Source: Chloranthus sessilifolius
Lineage: Eukaryota > Streptophyta > Magnoliopsida > Chloranthales > Chloranthaceae
Assembly (NCBI GenBank): GCA_021018995.1
Contig: CM037584.1
Span: 49,303,811 to 49,367,810, forward strand
Direction: 5' to 3'
DNA length: 64,000 bases
The notes below the pieces were generated by a model. The model was not told where the DNA came from. It made no database searches and saw only the letters and a program-made list of their open reading frames with translations. This document shows, piece by piece, positions 47,346 to 58,969 of the stretch (the stretch's first letter is position 1; each line of letters starts with the position of its first letter). The position numbers and the translations under genes were made by a program.

Positions 47346-48342
47346 CACGGTGGGAGAGATGAGTTGAGAGAGATGTGACGACTAAGGTTTCTTAAAAGAT
47401 TAAAAAAAAATAAAAATGAAAAGAGAGTTATGTAACTTAAATAAGGTTTTCTAAACATAGGGTGGGTTCCGGTGTGGAGCGCTAATACCGTGCACAATAT
47501 AAAAATACATCTAACACCATTAAATAGAATTAAGAAAACCCAAGTTGTTACATTTAATTTTGGATATGGCCGAGGTATAATTTCTATCTTTCCACATAAA
47601 TTATTATCTTTTGATAACAATAGTGTCACTTTTGTTGCCTATAATCTTAGAATTTGTCTACGTTGTAGGCCAGTATGTGTCCTAGAATATGAAATGATAT
47701 GGATTCTCAATGGAGACAGCTTATGTGGCGCAATGTGACTGATTACACACATAGTGGGGCCCAAGCACTGCAGCCAATAATGTCGCGCCGCATAAGTTGT
47801 CTGCAAAATTGTCTATAAAAGAAAATCCATCGTTTATAATTCTCCAAGACAAAAATCCCTACTTAAAGTATCAAAGTGATAATATCCTCGTCAGCACTTT
47901 TTTTACTACCTTAAAAGGATACTGATGTGGAATAAATCCCATTGAAAAGGGCCCTGATCTCTCATCACCATTCCGGTGTTATGTTCTGGAGAGCTTTCTT
48001 TTATCACTTTCTATTATGAAAGTAGGTTGGTTTTGGTAATGGCACCTATGCAACAGTGCCACTGTAATATTACTTGGGATCGACTTGGACCCGACCCAAT
48101 TGGACCCGATTGAAATTGGGTCCTTGTAAAGTTGAATAAGACCCTAACCAAATTCAAGTAGGGATTGGGTCTAGTACTCTCATGCTCTGGTTCCCTCATG
48201 TAGGAAATGAATTCTAATAATTAATCTGATGAGGGGTGGCTGTGGGGAGCTAGTTGGCAACACATTGTCTCAGCTAGTTGATCAATCTCAAAAGTCAAGT
48301 GAGAATCCATAAATTCGATCTCATCACCTAAGTTAAAGAATT
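47346..48342. other. Unassigned sequence, no gene
   Basis: AT-rich and non-coding. 48070-48180 is GACCCGACCC/GGGTC-rich like the hAT-type interiors. Confidence 0.3.
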
Positions 48343-48349
48343 TCATCAA

Positions 48350-48548
48350 CTGGCCCTGGGCTCAGGAACCCAGAGGTCCTACCATCGACTCTCCCCGCCC
48401 CTCTGCCAATCACCCTGGAAGCATCTAGGCTAAGTGGGGGCGGGCAACCCGGAGGAGTGGGCCGTTGCGGTCTACATGTAATCAGGCGTGTGCCTTACAG
48501 GGTTCGAGGTTTGGATACCTCCGATATCACCAAAAAGAAAAAAAAAAA
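48350..48548 (+). mobile_element. SINE-like element
   Basis: GGGTTCGAGG (48500-48509) fits a polymerase III B box, and the element ends in CACCAAAAAG plus an A-run. TCATCAA occurs at 48343-48349 and 48549-48555, a plausible target duplication. The A box is not clear. Confidence 0.55.
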
Positions 48549-48555
48549 TCATCAA

Positions 48556-49838
48556 ATTACTAAGAAAAGAAAATAGAAAAACAAAAGAGATAAGTGTATC
48601 TGTATTTCTAAATAGAGAGATTTTACTATAGAGGAGATTAATTTGTTTAGTACAAGTGTAAGTTTTAAGAAATGACCTCTCATACTATTCCTCAAAATTA
48701 TGTGCTAGAGAATGTGCATCACTTGGAAGACTGATTGGGTTAAAGAAAGAATTATGCTTCGATTCAGAAATGAGGAATGACACATTAATTAGCTTTTTAG
48801 TGTACAAAATTTGTATCCTAGGGTAAATGCTCTGTTCAATCTTGAAATTTTTAGCATGCATTGGGCTACAGATCGATCATCGTTCAATATCAATTGGATG
48901 GACACTGGTTTAGACTGCAGATAGCTTATATCTAGCTACTACAATTTATTTTGAGAAAATAAAAGATGAGTAACTTTGAACCTTCGAGCTTTAGTAATCC
49001 TAGTGTGATGAATTTAAGTTTTAGTAGATTGATTTGGAAATCTTCATTTTTAACGCAATTAATGAGTACATAGTAGGCCTTGTAATCATACTAGTGGGTC
49101 ATAATATTTTTTTGGGGGTATTAATTCTGTTGAAGAACCATTTGAAAGCAGCATTTGTGATATATTTACTCATTATGATAATTTTTCAATATCTACATGC
49201 CAATCATAGTAGTCTCGTACTGAATCAACTTTCCATTGGTTGATCATAAATTTGCAGTGTTCAATTTTTTGCTAAACCAATCTATTCGGCAGTTTTGCCA
49301 ATAAAAAAAATTAAAATGATATACAAATAATAATCTATTTGGGCTGTTTTTAGTATATAGAACCAATCTAGAGAGGAAAGAAGATTGAGGTATTATAGGT
49401 GCATTTTTTGACACATTTTAAGACATACTACTTGGCAAAAAAGGCCATTTTTATTCTGGCTCCAGCATGTACACACAATTAACAAAAACCCATTTTGGGA
49501 TTTGATTTAAACTAGATGTTTTAAATGAGTCAAGTATGCTGCATTTTTTTGGTATCAATTAGAAGTTTGTTAAATGATTTTCATATTAGTTAGTGAATCT
49601 ACTACTCAGCCCAGTTGAATTTTAGCAACCAAGGGTCTAGTTAGCTTGTTAATTGTAATAAGGGAGTTGCTTGCAATCATATGATAAAATCCTGGTTTTG
49701 GTTACAGGTACCCAACTGGGATGGCAATAGTTGCAGACTGCTTCAGAGCATTATTAGGCTTCATTTGCTTTGTGCTTGTTTCGCCGCACTCCTTTGTGTA
49801 AAATAAAATGCACTTTTTATTTTACAATAAAGTGAACA
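48556..49838. other. Unassigned intergenic sequence
   Basis: AT-rich. A 69-aa hydrophobic ORF at 49034-49243 has no recognisable motif and is probably chance. Confidence 0.3.
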
Positions 49839-49846
49839 GATCAGGT

Positions 49847-50055
49847 CAGGGGCGTAGCCAAGAATTTTATTGGTGGGGGCTATAAATGATAAATATACTG
49901 TTAGTAGTTATTTTACCATCGATTTGGGGGTTTCGACATCAAAGATTTGGGATCTTATATACAAACGAAGGTGGTATAGGAAACATACTTCATAGAAACT
50001 CTAGAGTTAAATGAGGGCTTGAGCTTCCGCACCCTTCTATGTGGCTACGCCAGTG
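49847..50055. mobile_element. 209-bp hAT MITE with perfect 8-bp TSD
   Basis: Ends are CAGGGGCGTAGCCA and, inverted, CACTGGCGTAGCCA. GATCAGGT is repeated exactly at 49839-49846 and 50056-50063. The end sequence and 8-bp duplication fit hAT. Non-coding. Confidence 0.9.
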
Positions 50056-50063
50056 GATCAGGT

Positions 50064-50569
50064 AGTAATAATTTATAGCTGTTGTGTAATAATAATTTAA
50101 ATTTTACAGCCCTCGCATATTTGATGTGTGATTTTAGAGTTTTACGAGAGTAGAAGCTCATAAGCTAAAAAAATTACACTGCATGCCACATCAGCAACTA
50201 CAGAAGGATTTACAAAGAGAAAAGCCATGGAAACCATCACCTCCGCGTAAAATGAGCAATTCTCATGTAATATTCTGGCTTTACAATAAAGTGATTCTTT
50301 CCAGATACAAATGCTTAGCAAATTCCATAGAAAGTATTGAGACTCGATTGTCTATACACAACTGACAAATAAGCTGAGTCAGTATCAACTCGGCCCATCT
50401 TTTATAAATCGTTGTCTCTGAAATTGATAGAGGGTCAGGCAATTTGAGTTGAGTCGGCCAATGTGGCTCCGTAGCATATGTAGAAAGGTGCAAGCTTCTT
50501 TACACCAAATAGCAAGAATAAGAACTGACTAATTTGTTGTAAAACAGAGGTGGATGGCCGCCACGGCCA
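50064..50569. other. 3' flank of the GDSL gene
   Basis: Probable 3' UTR and downstream sequence of the minus-strand gene. AATAAA-like words occur on the minus strand but the polyadenylation site is not assigned. Confidence 0.35.
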
Positions 50570-53500
50570 CTAAGGCCATTGCTGATATAGTGTGCTGACA
50601 TTGAGTATAGCTGACGTGGAAGTCATCTGTTTGATGTTGATTGGATGGCAGAGGTTGAGGTGGGTCCCGGACCACATCCACTCAGCAAGCAATGAGTTGA
50701 CGCGTTCTGTGGGGTTATATAGATCCCACCAGACGTGACTCGAATTCGAACTCTCGCCACAGGCCATGGCTTTGGAAAAGCATCCAACCGCACCACCGTA
50801 CCTGCCAGCCCCACAACAAGCGGTGTCCACATTTTCGAATCCTGTAAGAAATTAAGAATTGGTATTAGGATATTAGATATTCAAACCTCAGCACCACCAT
50901 CTGTGGAAGCGTTGGTGATTGATCATACGACAAGGAGAGTGCGTAGTTTCGACAAATGGAAAAGAAGTAGCATATGGTACCGTAGGTTCGTGGTTGGGTG
51001 ATGATATCCATGATGCCTACGTAGACGTCACAGAAGATAATCTCCGCATCCGGCAACTTCAATTTTAGGCCGAGGAGGTTGGCTGAGAGTATCGTATTGT
51101 ATTCGATCACCATCTCATTGATCTCGTTGGTGCAATTTCCGCTGGTCCCGATTGTAGCATTATAGGACTCCCATAGGATCCGAGGGGCGCAGCCAAGAGG
51201 TCCCACTCCAACGAAGATAATCTTCCTCACGTTTACATTATAAATGTCCTACATAACAACAACATTTTTCGGCAGAGAATTTGTCCATCAATGGGTGTAG
51301 GAACCCAAGATAAGAATGTTAAAATGCTTAGGCAATGGCAGCTGAAGCCCCGACTGCAATGGGTCCTCCCAAAGGATGCATCACCCAGACCTCGAGATGT
51401 ATGAAGACTTCAAGAGCAAAGACATCCATGCATCTTGAGATCTGTGCGAAGTAGGATATGCATCCCATACGCCAGGTTGGCAGGCCTAATGCCAACTAAT
51501 GACAAGAAGCAGGGGAATTGCCGGGATTTACTTTCATGAGGGGCAGGATAAGGTCGACAAAGAAAATGAGTTACTGTTATGAGCCCTAGCTGAGTTGGTA
51601 ATCAGAAAACTTTCGGGATTTGTCATGGGGAATTAATATGTATCATATGACGGGTGCATCATAACCTAAAGTTCTTTGGTGTAAAAGATTAAGACAAAAT
51701 CTCCACCATTTGATTCAAAGCTAAGCTATCAAATGTCATCTAAAATTAATTAATGGGTACCATGTAAGTCCAACGTACCTTTACTTTGGATAGCATTTGA
51801 CCACATTGAATCAGACCATAGAGATCTTCTTTATTTTTGATCGAAAAAGCATTTTTATTAAGGGGACAAAAATACATGAAAGATTATTAACTAAGTAACC
51901 TCTACGAGTGCCAAAGCCTGATCATCAATAGGCCGAAAAGAGCATTTTTAGAAGTTTAGAGGGCAATCCTTTACTTGTCTCTGGCCCATGGAAAATCAAT
52001 CTACTGGGAAGCATTGGGGCGTAATGATAGTTTTTATCTAATAATTTTGTGCAAGAGCTGAGCCCACAAATTAGAGTCTATCTTTGCCATTTCAACCAAT
52101 GGGCTATATTTGGGCCCACTTCAATGGAATATATGAGCTTCTACTATGATGACTTGAATCGCTCCAAAAACAAGTGGCACATGGCCTAGAGTGGCCATCG
52201 CACTGTATATAACGGGGAGGTCACTCCTAGGGGTCTCATCCGGCCGTAGTTACGCCCATACCAGCCCAATCGGGCTCTTAATCGGCCAGTTATGTGATAA
52301 GATAGGCAAGCTAGATATATAAATGGCCCGGCGAAGTCCAACTAGAATGTAAGTGGGGTTGGATATGGGCTAGTTTCAAAAGACCGAGTTTTCTTTTAAG
52401 CCCGGGCCAAAGCTGGCTCAAATAAATAAGTTGTTTATATAGAAATTTCCGACCCAGCCCGTATCAGCAGGAATGAACCAAGGTAAGTAGGCTTAATTCA
52501 CAAGGGGCTGGCTCGGTCAGATCACCAATTAGGCTGGGTAAGGGCTCGGTCCAAGAGGGCCGCATATACTCCACCCCGACCAAACCCGAACCTGAGCCCG
52601 CCCATTGAGACCCCTAGTCACGCCCCATTTATCCTCTAAAAAACAAAACTGTCATAATAGGGGTATAGTAGAGAGAGAGAGAGAGAGAGCGAGAGAACCA
52701 TTGCAACTCTTGTCATCTGATTGGCGAGTAAGCGTGCAAATCTTCGTGGCCCATACTTGCGCTTAACACCGTAGAAATTAGTGAGGTAGAGCTCGACAAA
52801 ATCATCCTTGCCGATGGAGAGGTAAAAGATAGAAGAAGAGAGCACCTCCCGAGCCCTCTCTTGACCCAGTTGCAGCTGCAGAAGCTGAAGCGTTTCGAAC
52901 GCCTGTCGGAGCTGCTGGTTCAGCCCATGAAAACCCGACACCCCCGAATTAATTATCGTCGCCGGAGAAGACCCATAATTCAGACCGCCCAATATCCCCT
53001 CTAACGTCCCATTCTGACCGTAAAATGACGGCACTGCTCCCACACCCATTTTCTCCGCTGCACGCCAAAGGTTTTCAATATACAAATCGGTTGGTGATAA
53101 AGGGCTAAAACACAATAGACAGAGTATTTGAATAAAACACTCGATGCAAATATCTAACTACCTCATTAGTGGCAGGTACCCTGCCAGAAAACAATATTTC
53201 CCGCCGAAATTTTTTAAACAACTCGATTTCAATACGAAACCCGCGTTTCGGTTCCGACCAGATCGGCACCCACGAACACTAATAAACCCTATATTCTAAA
53301 CCGATTTCAGAAGAAAAAAATAACAAAAGAAAATAATAAAAAAATAAAGAAAGAAAGATTGAACGGTAAAAGATTTACCGAGGAGATCAGGAATCAGGTG
53401 TGGACCGTCGGAGACGCTGCATATATACGAGGAAGACGAATTCTTAAGCAGAAAGGGGAACAAGAAAGTGTTGTCGCCGCAATTGACGGTTGAGTCCCCG

Positions 53501-53634
53501 AGGATGAAAATGGCAGACAGAGGAGGAGATCGGCCTTCTACGGAGGGCAAAATCGGAAAAAGACTGAAAGCAGCAGGGAAGATGATGATGATGATAGCCC
53601 ACAGGAGCCTCTCGCTAACTTCTTTTCCCCTCAT
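50570..53634 (-). CDS. GDSL esterase/lipase-like protein, 4 exons, 384 aa
   Basis: Exons 53634-53379, 53057-52699, 51248-50981 and 50841-50570 join in frame with GT-AG borders. GDSL proteins are secreted serine esterases/lipases acting on cuticle, wall or storage lipids. An N-terminal hydrophobic stretch (residues 11-30) looks like a signal peptide. Block I is ILGDSTVNCGDN (Ser48), block II GGLNYGSS, then a Gln-rich helix (LQLLQLQLGQE). Block III is SIGKDDF (168-171) and the C-terminal block CCGAGRYGG ... WWDLYNPT (332-339). The Ser is present, but the block III Asn (GxND) is Asp170 and the catalytic His of DxxHP is Asn337, so hydrolase activity is doubtful. I recall a divergent plant subgroup with the same changes. 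No stop or frameshift is seen. The ATG is the first in frame, 84 bp from a transposon insertion. Confidence 0.88.
50982..51247 (-). other. Exon 3 of the GDSL gene
   Basis: Encodes VRKIIFVGVGPLGCAPRIL through DAEIIFCDVYVGIMDII. The acceptor is TATGTAG at 51249-51250 and the donor TACG|GTACC at 50981/50980. Listed because it is separated from exon 2 by a 1.45-kb intron rich in repeats. Confidence 0.8.
52228..52617. mobile_element. Non-autonomous hAT-like element in GDSL intron 2
   Basis: Ends are TAGGGGTCTCA and its exact inverse TGAGACCCCTA. Flanks GTCACTCC (52220-52227) and GTCACGCC (52618-52625) match at seven of eight positions. The interior is GGGCT/AGCCC-rich and non-coding, like 10967-11742. 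Confidence 0.8.
52671..52696. repeat. (GA)n microsatellite at the intron-2 donor
   Basis: A GA run interrupted by one C. On the coding strand it is a pyrimidine run beginning within five bases of the predicted GT donor. Confidence 0.9.
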
Positions 53635-53706
53635 CTCTAAATTCTTTTTGACAGATACAAAAGACGTGTCGAGGGTTTCTGGTTTTCGGAAAGAGTGAGA
53701 AAGAAA

Positions 53707-53713
53707 TTATATA
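53707..53713 (-). promoter_or_regulatory. TATA box of the GDSL gene
   Basis: TATATAA on the minus strand lies about 73-79 bp upstream of the ATG and only a few bases from the foldback element that starts at 53718. With the usual spacing the 5' UTR would be about 45 bp. Predicted from position and sequence only. Confidence 0.5.
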
Positions 53714-53786
53714 GTTTGGGAGCCATTACTTGCAGTCGCTTTTTAAGTGATTTGCACCCAAGTTTGAAAACAGATATTATATTTTA

Positions 53787-55798
53787 AGCCTCCTTTGATA
53801 ATATAGAAATGTAATTTTATTGGTGGAAATAAAATTTCGTTTCCATTATTATTGTTTGATAGATATACAAGGAGATGAAAATAAAATTAAGTTGTCATAA
53901 AAATTAAATTTCCATACACCAAATTATTTTAGAAGGAAATCAATTTAACTTTTTAAGTGGTTGAAATTGAGTTTCTCACTAATCACATAATAATTTTTTA
54001 TCATTGTAAATTTACAGTTACTTGTAAAAAATTTAAAAGCAAAAAAAATTATCATTTCACTATTAAAAAGTAACTTTCATTTTTATGGCCATCATACCAA
54101 CACAATCACTATGACCAACACATTATCTACATCATACTTTTTTCAGTTAATATTTGGCTTTGGTCAAAGTTTGAATTTTAATCTAACTTTAATTGGATTT
54201 ATAAATTATATAAAGTTTTGACTTTTGATCAAACTTTGACCACTGAAACATGGTAATAAGTTGTAAGTTAGTAATATATTATCAAATTTTTATGGGTCAA
54301 AGGTTGACTTTAAGGTCAAACTTTGACTTTTAATTAATTTTTACTTTTTATTAAACTTTGACTCCTATAATTTGATGGCAAAAAAAAGATATTGTCGTGT
54401 TGATGTATAATTTGATACTAGATTCTCAATTGTATTAGTCAATAGTTTGACCTTTAGTCAAACTTTAACTTTTATACAAAATTTATTTTTAGTAACTCAA
54501 AACCTGCTTATAGATAGAGTTTACTACTACATAAATTTACACCGTATCAGTTCAATTTTTTTTTAGTCAAAGTTTGACTTTTTGTTAAAGTTCAATTTTT
54601 TATAAAATATTATAAATTTTAATTAGTAAAATATTATAATTAAAAGCATCTATCATTATTTTAATTTGTAACTTTAAATATATTTCCTTATTTTTATTTA
54701 TCAAAGTTTGACTTTTAGTCAACATTTGACTTTTATTCAAATTAAAGTCAAAATTTGATAAGTGTCTTTACAATAGATAGTGAATATTACTGTTGTTATT
54801 TATATTTTGGTAATGTAAATTTTTATCAATCATAGTTTGATATTTGGTCAAACTTTGACTTTATAACACAATTTGATTTTTTCGAACTTTTGTAGCCCTA
54901 ATGAGATTATCACTTTTTAATTTATTATTTTGTAGTATATTACCAAATTTTATTTTACTTTTTTTGACATTTGGTCACAATTTGACTTTTTTAAAAGTTG
55001 GTATTTAGTCAAATTTTTTACTATTGTAACCTAGCGATGGATACGAATACTGTTATGTTAATTTTTAGCTTGACGATACATTGCTGAATTTTTTATTGAT
55101 CAAAGTTTGACTTTTATTAAAAGTGATTATTTGATCAAATTTTTGGCTAGTATAACCTAACGATGTATATGAATATTATTATATTAATTTGCAGTTGAAC
55201 TTTTATAACTTGTTGGTACATTGTAAAATTTTCTCTTAGTCAAAGATTGACGTTTATAAAAGTTTAATTTCATTTCAATATGTAAACTCAGTAGATACTA
55301 ACATTTACCACTTTGTTATTTAGCTTTACATGTTTTTATTGATCAAAATTTTAAGTTTAGTCAAATTTTGACTTTTTATTTGAATTTGACGTTTTAAACT
55401 CTTACTTATGTAACTTGTTAATAAATAGTGGTTACTATAGTGTTAATTTGTAACATAGTAGAACACTATTAAAAAAATTATTGGTTAATATTTGACTTTA
55501 ATTATAATTTACAAGTTTAGTAGTTTTCTCAATAAATTTTTTCCTCTTTTCTAATTGAATATTTATTCAAACTAACTTATACTTTCATTAAAAGTACAAA
55601 ATATATTATCCAAAATTAAAAACTCATTTTCAAAGATATTAATCAAACAAGAGAAATCAATTTTCAATAAAAGTCATTTCTCAAAGACACTAATCAAGCA
55701 AAGGAAAATCCATTTTTAGAGGAAATCATTTCTCAGGAAATCAATTACGAAATTGATTTCATTTCCTCTTTGGAGTTTCATTGTTATCAAACTGGGCC
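53787..55798. mobile_element. PIF/Harbinger-like element rich in W-box cores
   Basis: Ends AGCCTCCTTTGATAAT and, inverted, GGCCCAGTTTGATAAC resemble each other. TTA is duplicated at 53784-53786 and 55799-55801, typical of PIF/Harbinger. The split arms of the surrounding foldback confirm the insertion. No transposase. The interior 54150-55500 is an AT-rich field of GTCAAAGTTTGACTTTT-like words. Confidence 0.65.
54150..55500. repeat. Array of TTGAC/GTCAA (W-box) motifs
   Basis: By hand I count about 30 TTGAC or GTCAA pentamers in 1.35 kb, many as TTTGACTTT or head-to-head GTCAAANTTTGAC pairs. The longer repeat unit is too diverged to define by eye. Confidence 0.7.
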
Positions 55799-56142
55799 TT
55801 AGGGACTTTTGACATGTGAAAACGCAATTTTGGCCGGTTGATTTAAAGTTCTTGATCTATAGATCCACAGTGAATAACTTTGGCAGAAAATATAATCTTC
55901 ATCATATGATCATATATAATTAAAGGCTATTATTTGATGCAATGATTGACGACAAAAGATCATATGATAAATATCATGTTTTGCTCTAATGTCATCCACG
56001 AAAAATCTATAGATCATAAAATTTAAAAAAGACAGCCCAGATTACGTTTTCACATGTCACAAGACCCTAAAATATAAAGTCTTTTTTTCACTTCGCTGCA
56101 ATCACTTAAAAAGCGAGTAAGCAAGTTCAAGTAATGGCTCCC

Positions 56143-57587
56143 ACATATTTTTCATTTGCATAAAAAGATGAGATTATAACTACAAAATTTGCTATTTCAC
56201 CCTCATTATGTCTTGTAACTGCTTATATTCTTGCATAAATTTTAACCATGAGTGTACGAATGTCACAAGATTTATGTGGTCTAAGTGTGTCAACGGAGCC
56301 GACTTAGATCGCACAAATCTGATGTTTATACCCCGGTCAAAATTTATACAGGAATATATACTTAGAAGAGATTGTATGGGCATAATAATAAATTTATAGT
56401 TATAGATCTCATCAGCTTATGTAGTTGAAAAAAATGTAATTTCTTCCTGCTAATATTTCTATATGTAACATATCGGCCACTATATATCAGATTTTACTGA
56501 TATTTAAACTCATGCCAGAGAATATATGTCAAAAGGATTTCTATCTAGTGTTTTGACTCAAATGCGATAACCATTGTGCCCGTGCCCTTATCACCCGTGC
56601 CCTTATCACCATCCTATATGTACTTATACGTAGTTCGTATGCTAACTACCTCTTTTTTTTTATTTTGATAACCTGGGTAGCCGGGCCTCATAGAAGGATG
56701 GTTCCGCCGAGATACTATCCTTCTACGTTCAGTATGGAACGTTACAAGGGCTGTTCACTGGCCTGACTTATGTTTCTTTTCCGGCAACAATAATTAATTC
56801 AGGTGCATATCTAGCTTCTATGAACTGAAGCAACAGCTACGGCTGGAGTTGAAAGGCTTCAGCTGCTGCAAATGCAACTAGGTCACTACAGCGGTCAAGA
56901 AGTTTAATCTTCAATCTTTGTTTCGCCTCTCCTTCGACAAGAATGACTTCCCTGAGCTCTTCCTCAATGATTTCTAAGGCATAAAGCCAAAGAATGGACC
57001 ACGAATTAAGATTGACCCAAATTCATGAATCAGATAAAGCCAAAGAATGGGCCACGAATTATAATAAATAATGATTTCAACCTCAACACGAAGCTCTATA
57101 CTATTAGATGTTATATAGAACAGTATGATATTATCAACAATCATTTGAAATTATTAAGTAATGAGACATAATAGACATCCAACTTAAATGATAATTATAA
57201 GGGATAATTATAACGGAAAATTTAAAAAACAGTGCTTCTACGGTTTTTTAAAGTCCCAAAATCTGTGAAAGCACCATTTTTCTAAATCGTTTGAGGTCGG
57301 ATCTTTTTTATTAAAAAGTTTGCTTTTGAGGCATTATTTTCTAAAGTGCCCAAATTATAATCGTAATGACCGAAATCGCTAACTTTTTGAAGAAGTCATG
57401 ATTAAGTTCGGAATTTTTAGTTTACCAAAAATATCCAAATTAATAGGAATTGAAAAAAAAATTAGGACTTTTACAAAACTTAAGGATTTCACACTTGAAT
57501 GGTGATTAATTCAGACTTTCTCAACATTTTTCATACTTTTTGAACTTGCTTTGTTATTTTGCTCCAACCATTTTTTTCCAAAATTTC
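56143..57587. other. Intergenic sequence with small repeats
   Basis: 56200-56395 is a foldback: TGCATAAATTTTAACC...ATTTATGTGGTCTAAG pairs with its inverse around a centre near 56297. ATAAAGCCAAAGAATGGNCC is duplicated near 56980 and 57033. No gene seen. A short plus-strand stretch at 56820-56960 looks coding-like but has no recognisable motif. Confidence 0.4.
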
Positions 57588-58038
57588 AAGGGTATCTCTG
57601 CTTGCACCCACACATTCTCTAAAAGTACCTATGTCTCAGACCCCTTGACATTTGAAAGCCTCCATACTTCAAACCCCTTGAAACCCCATTGATTGCTTCG
57701 AATCAGATGATAGAGATCTTGTTTCACCCTGATATCCACACAATAGATCTTAAAATCACAACTCACCTATCATATGATCAATTTTTCATTCCATGTGTCA
57801 CTTATCTACCAAAAAATGCCCTTAAATTATATGATACACATAACACTCAAATGCAAATTTACGGCCTTTTTTGGAGATCTGTGACACATGGAATAAGAAA
57901 TTGACCGTCTAATAGGTGAGTTGTTATCTCAAGATCTATTAGATGAAAGAAATGGGAGAAACACAATTTCCATCATATGATCTAAAACAATAAATGATTT
58001 TGAAGAGGTCCCGACATTGGCGCAAACAGAGGTACCTT
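57588..58038. mobile_element. Foldback MITE, 7964-type
   Basis: The left end AGGGTATCTCTGCTTGCACC pairs with inverted right end AGGTACCTCTGTTTGCGCC. The arms contain CACAATAGATCTTAAAATC and ACCGTCTAATAGGTGAG, matching the element at 7964-8320. No clear target duplication. Confidence 0.65.
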
Positions 58039-58700
58039 CTACCAAACTTCCCAATTTTTTGCAACTTTCCTCTTGCCAATTTATTCCCAATTCCAGACAT
58101 GACTGTCATGATACCTGCTCTAGCCGTCAACTATTTCAAGTATAAATGATTGTGTAGAATTTGTTGATGCCATCTTCCTTCCTGATATAAAAAGCAAGCT
58201 AGTTATCAAATCCTACAAAATCCGATTTTCAGTCTTTAAGAGGTCTGAGATCTGTGGATGCAGCTTTTGACCAATTCATGGGGCAACAGTTTGGTATTTA
58301 TTATAGATAGGTAAAAATTTATTCCATATGCACTCTCAACTATTGGGCAATGATTCCTAAACCTCTTACGTCAAAGAACCTATAGCTTTACCTTTATCCA
58401 AATCAATGCGCTGCGCACCGAGCAGTGACCCGGCTTTAGAAATCTCGAAATGACCTCCAATATAACAAATAGTTGTTCTTTATTCTACTATTTACTGATT
58501 ACTTTATTTATTTTTTATTTTTTCGTTCGAAGTCGATAGAGAGGTGGTATTGATTCGTAGTCATTAGCGTTCTGTTCTTTAATCTTCAAGTTATCAAATT
58601 TGTAAGTTAAAAATAAAATTACTTTTCATTGTTGTAGAGTTTTTTTTTTTTTTTCTTTCGTCAGTGTATATTTTATCATAATTTTTTAAGATTACTCTAC
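58039..58700. other. Unassigned sequence left of the MULE gene
   Basis: No ORF with recognisable motif. No terminal inverted repeat of the MULE was found here. Confidence 0.3.
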
Positions 58701-58858
58701 ATACAATCGATATCGATCGTATATAACATCGTTATCGATTGTATTTATAGTCGTTATTGATTATATATATAGTCGATATCGATTGTATTTATAGTCGCTA
58801 TTAACTATAAATATAATCGATATTAACTGTATATATAATCGATATCAATTTTATATAT
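58701..58858. repeat. 22-bp palindromic repeat array 1
   Basis: About seven units in perfect 22-bp phase, such as TATCGATTGTATTTATAGTCGT; arms TATCGAYT and ARTCGATA flank an AT core. It lies upstream of the DUF1985 exon. Confidence 0.85.
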
Positions 58859-58969
58859 TATTGTTCATTTAACATTTAAACAATCCGTATTAGTATGAGA
58901 GTTAGTCTTTTCTTTTTTATTACAGTTCATTTCAACAAGCTGTCAATATAGTCGTACACCGACCTGTTG

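Larger units (their letters stand above)
51249..52698 (-). other. Intron 2 of the GDSL gene
   Basis: The donor is ATG|GTTCTC and runs straight into a (CT)n tract (minus strand). The intron holds a hAT-like element (52228-52617) and MITE-arm remnants near 51640-51830. No coding sequence. Confidence 0.65.
53718..56142. mobile_element. Foldback MITE upstream of GDSL, split by a second element
   Basis: The left end GGGAGCCATTACTTG is repeated inverted at the right end (56128-56142). The arms continue to pair through GCTTTTTAAGTGATT and TATATTTTA, then on across the inner insertion with GACATGTGAAAACG. Flanks ATATAGTTT and ACATATTTT match at seven of nine positions. Without the inner insertion the element is about 410 bp. 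Confidence 0.7.
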
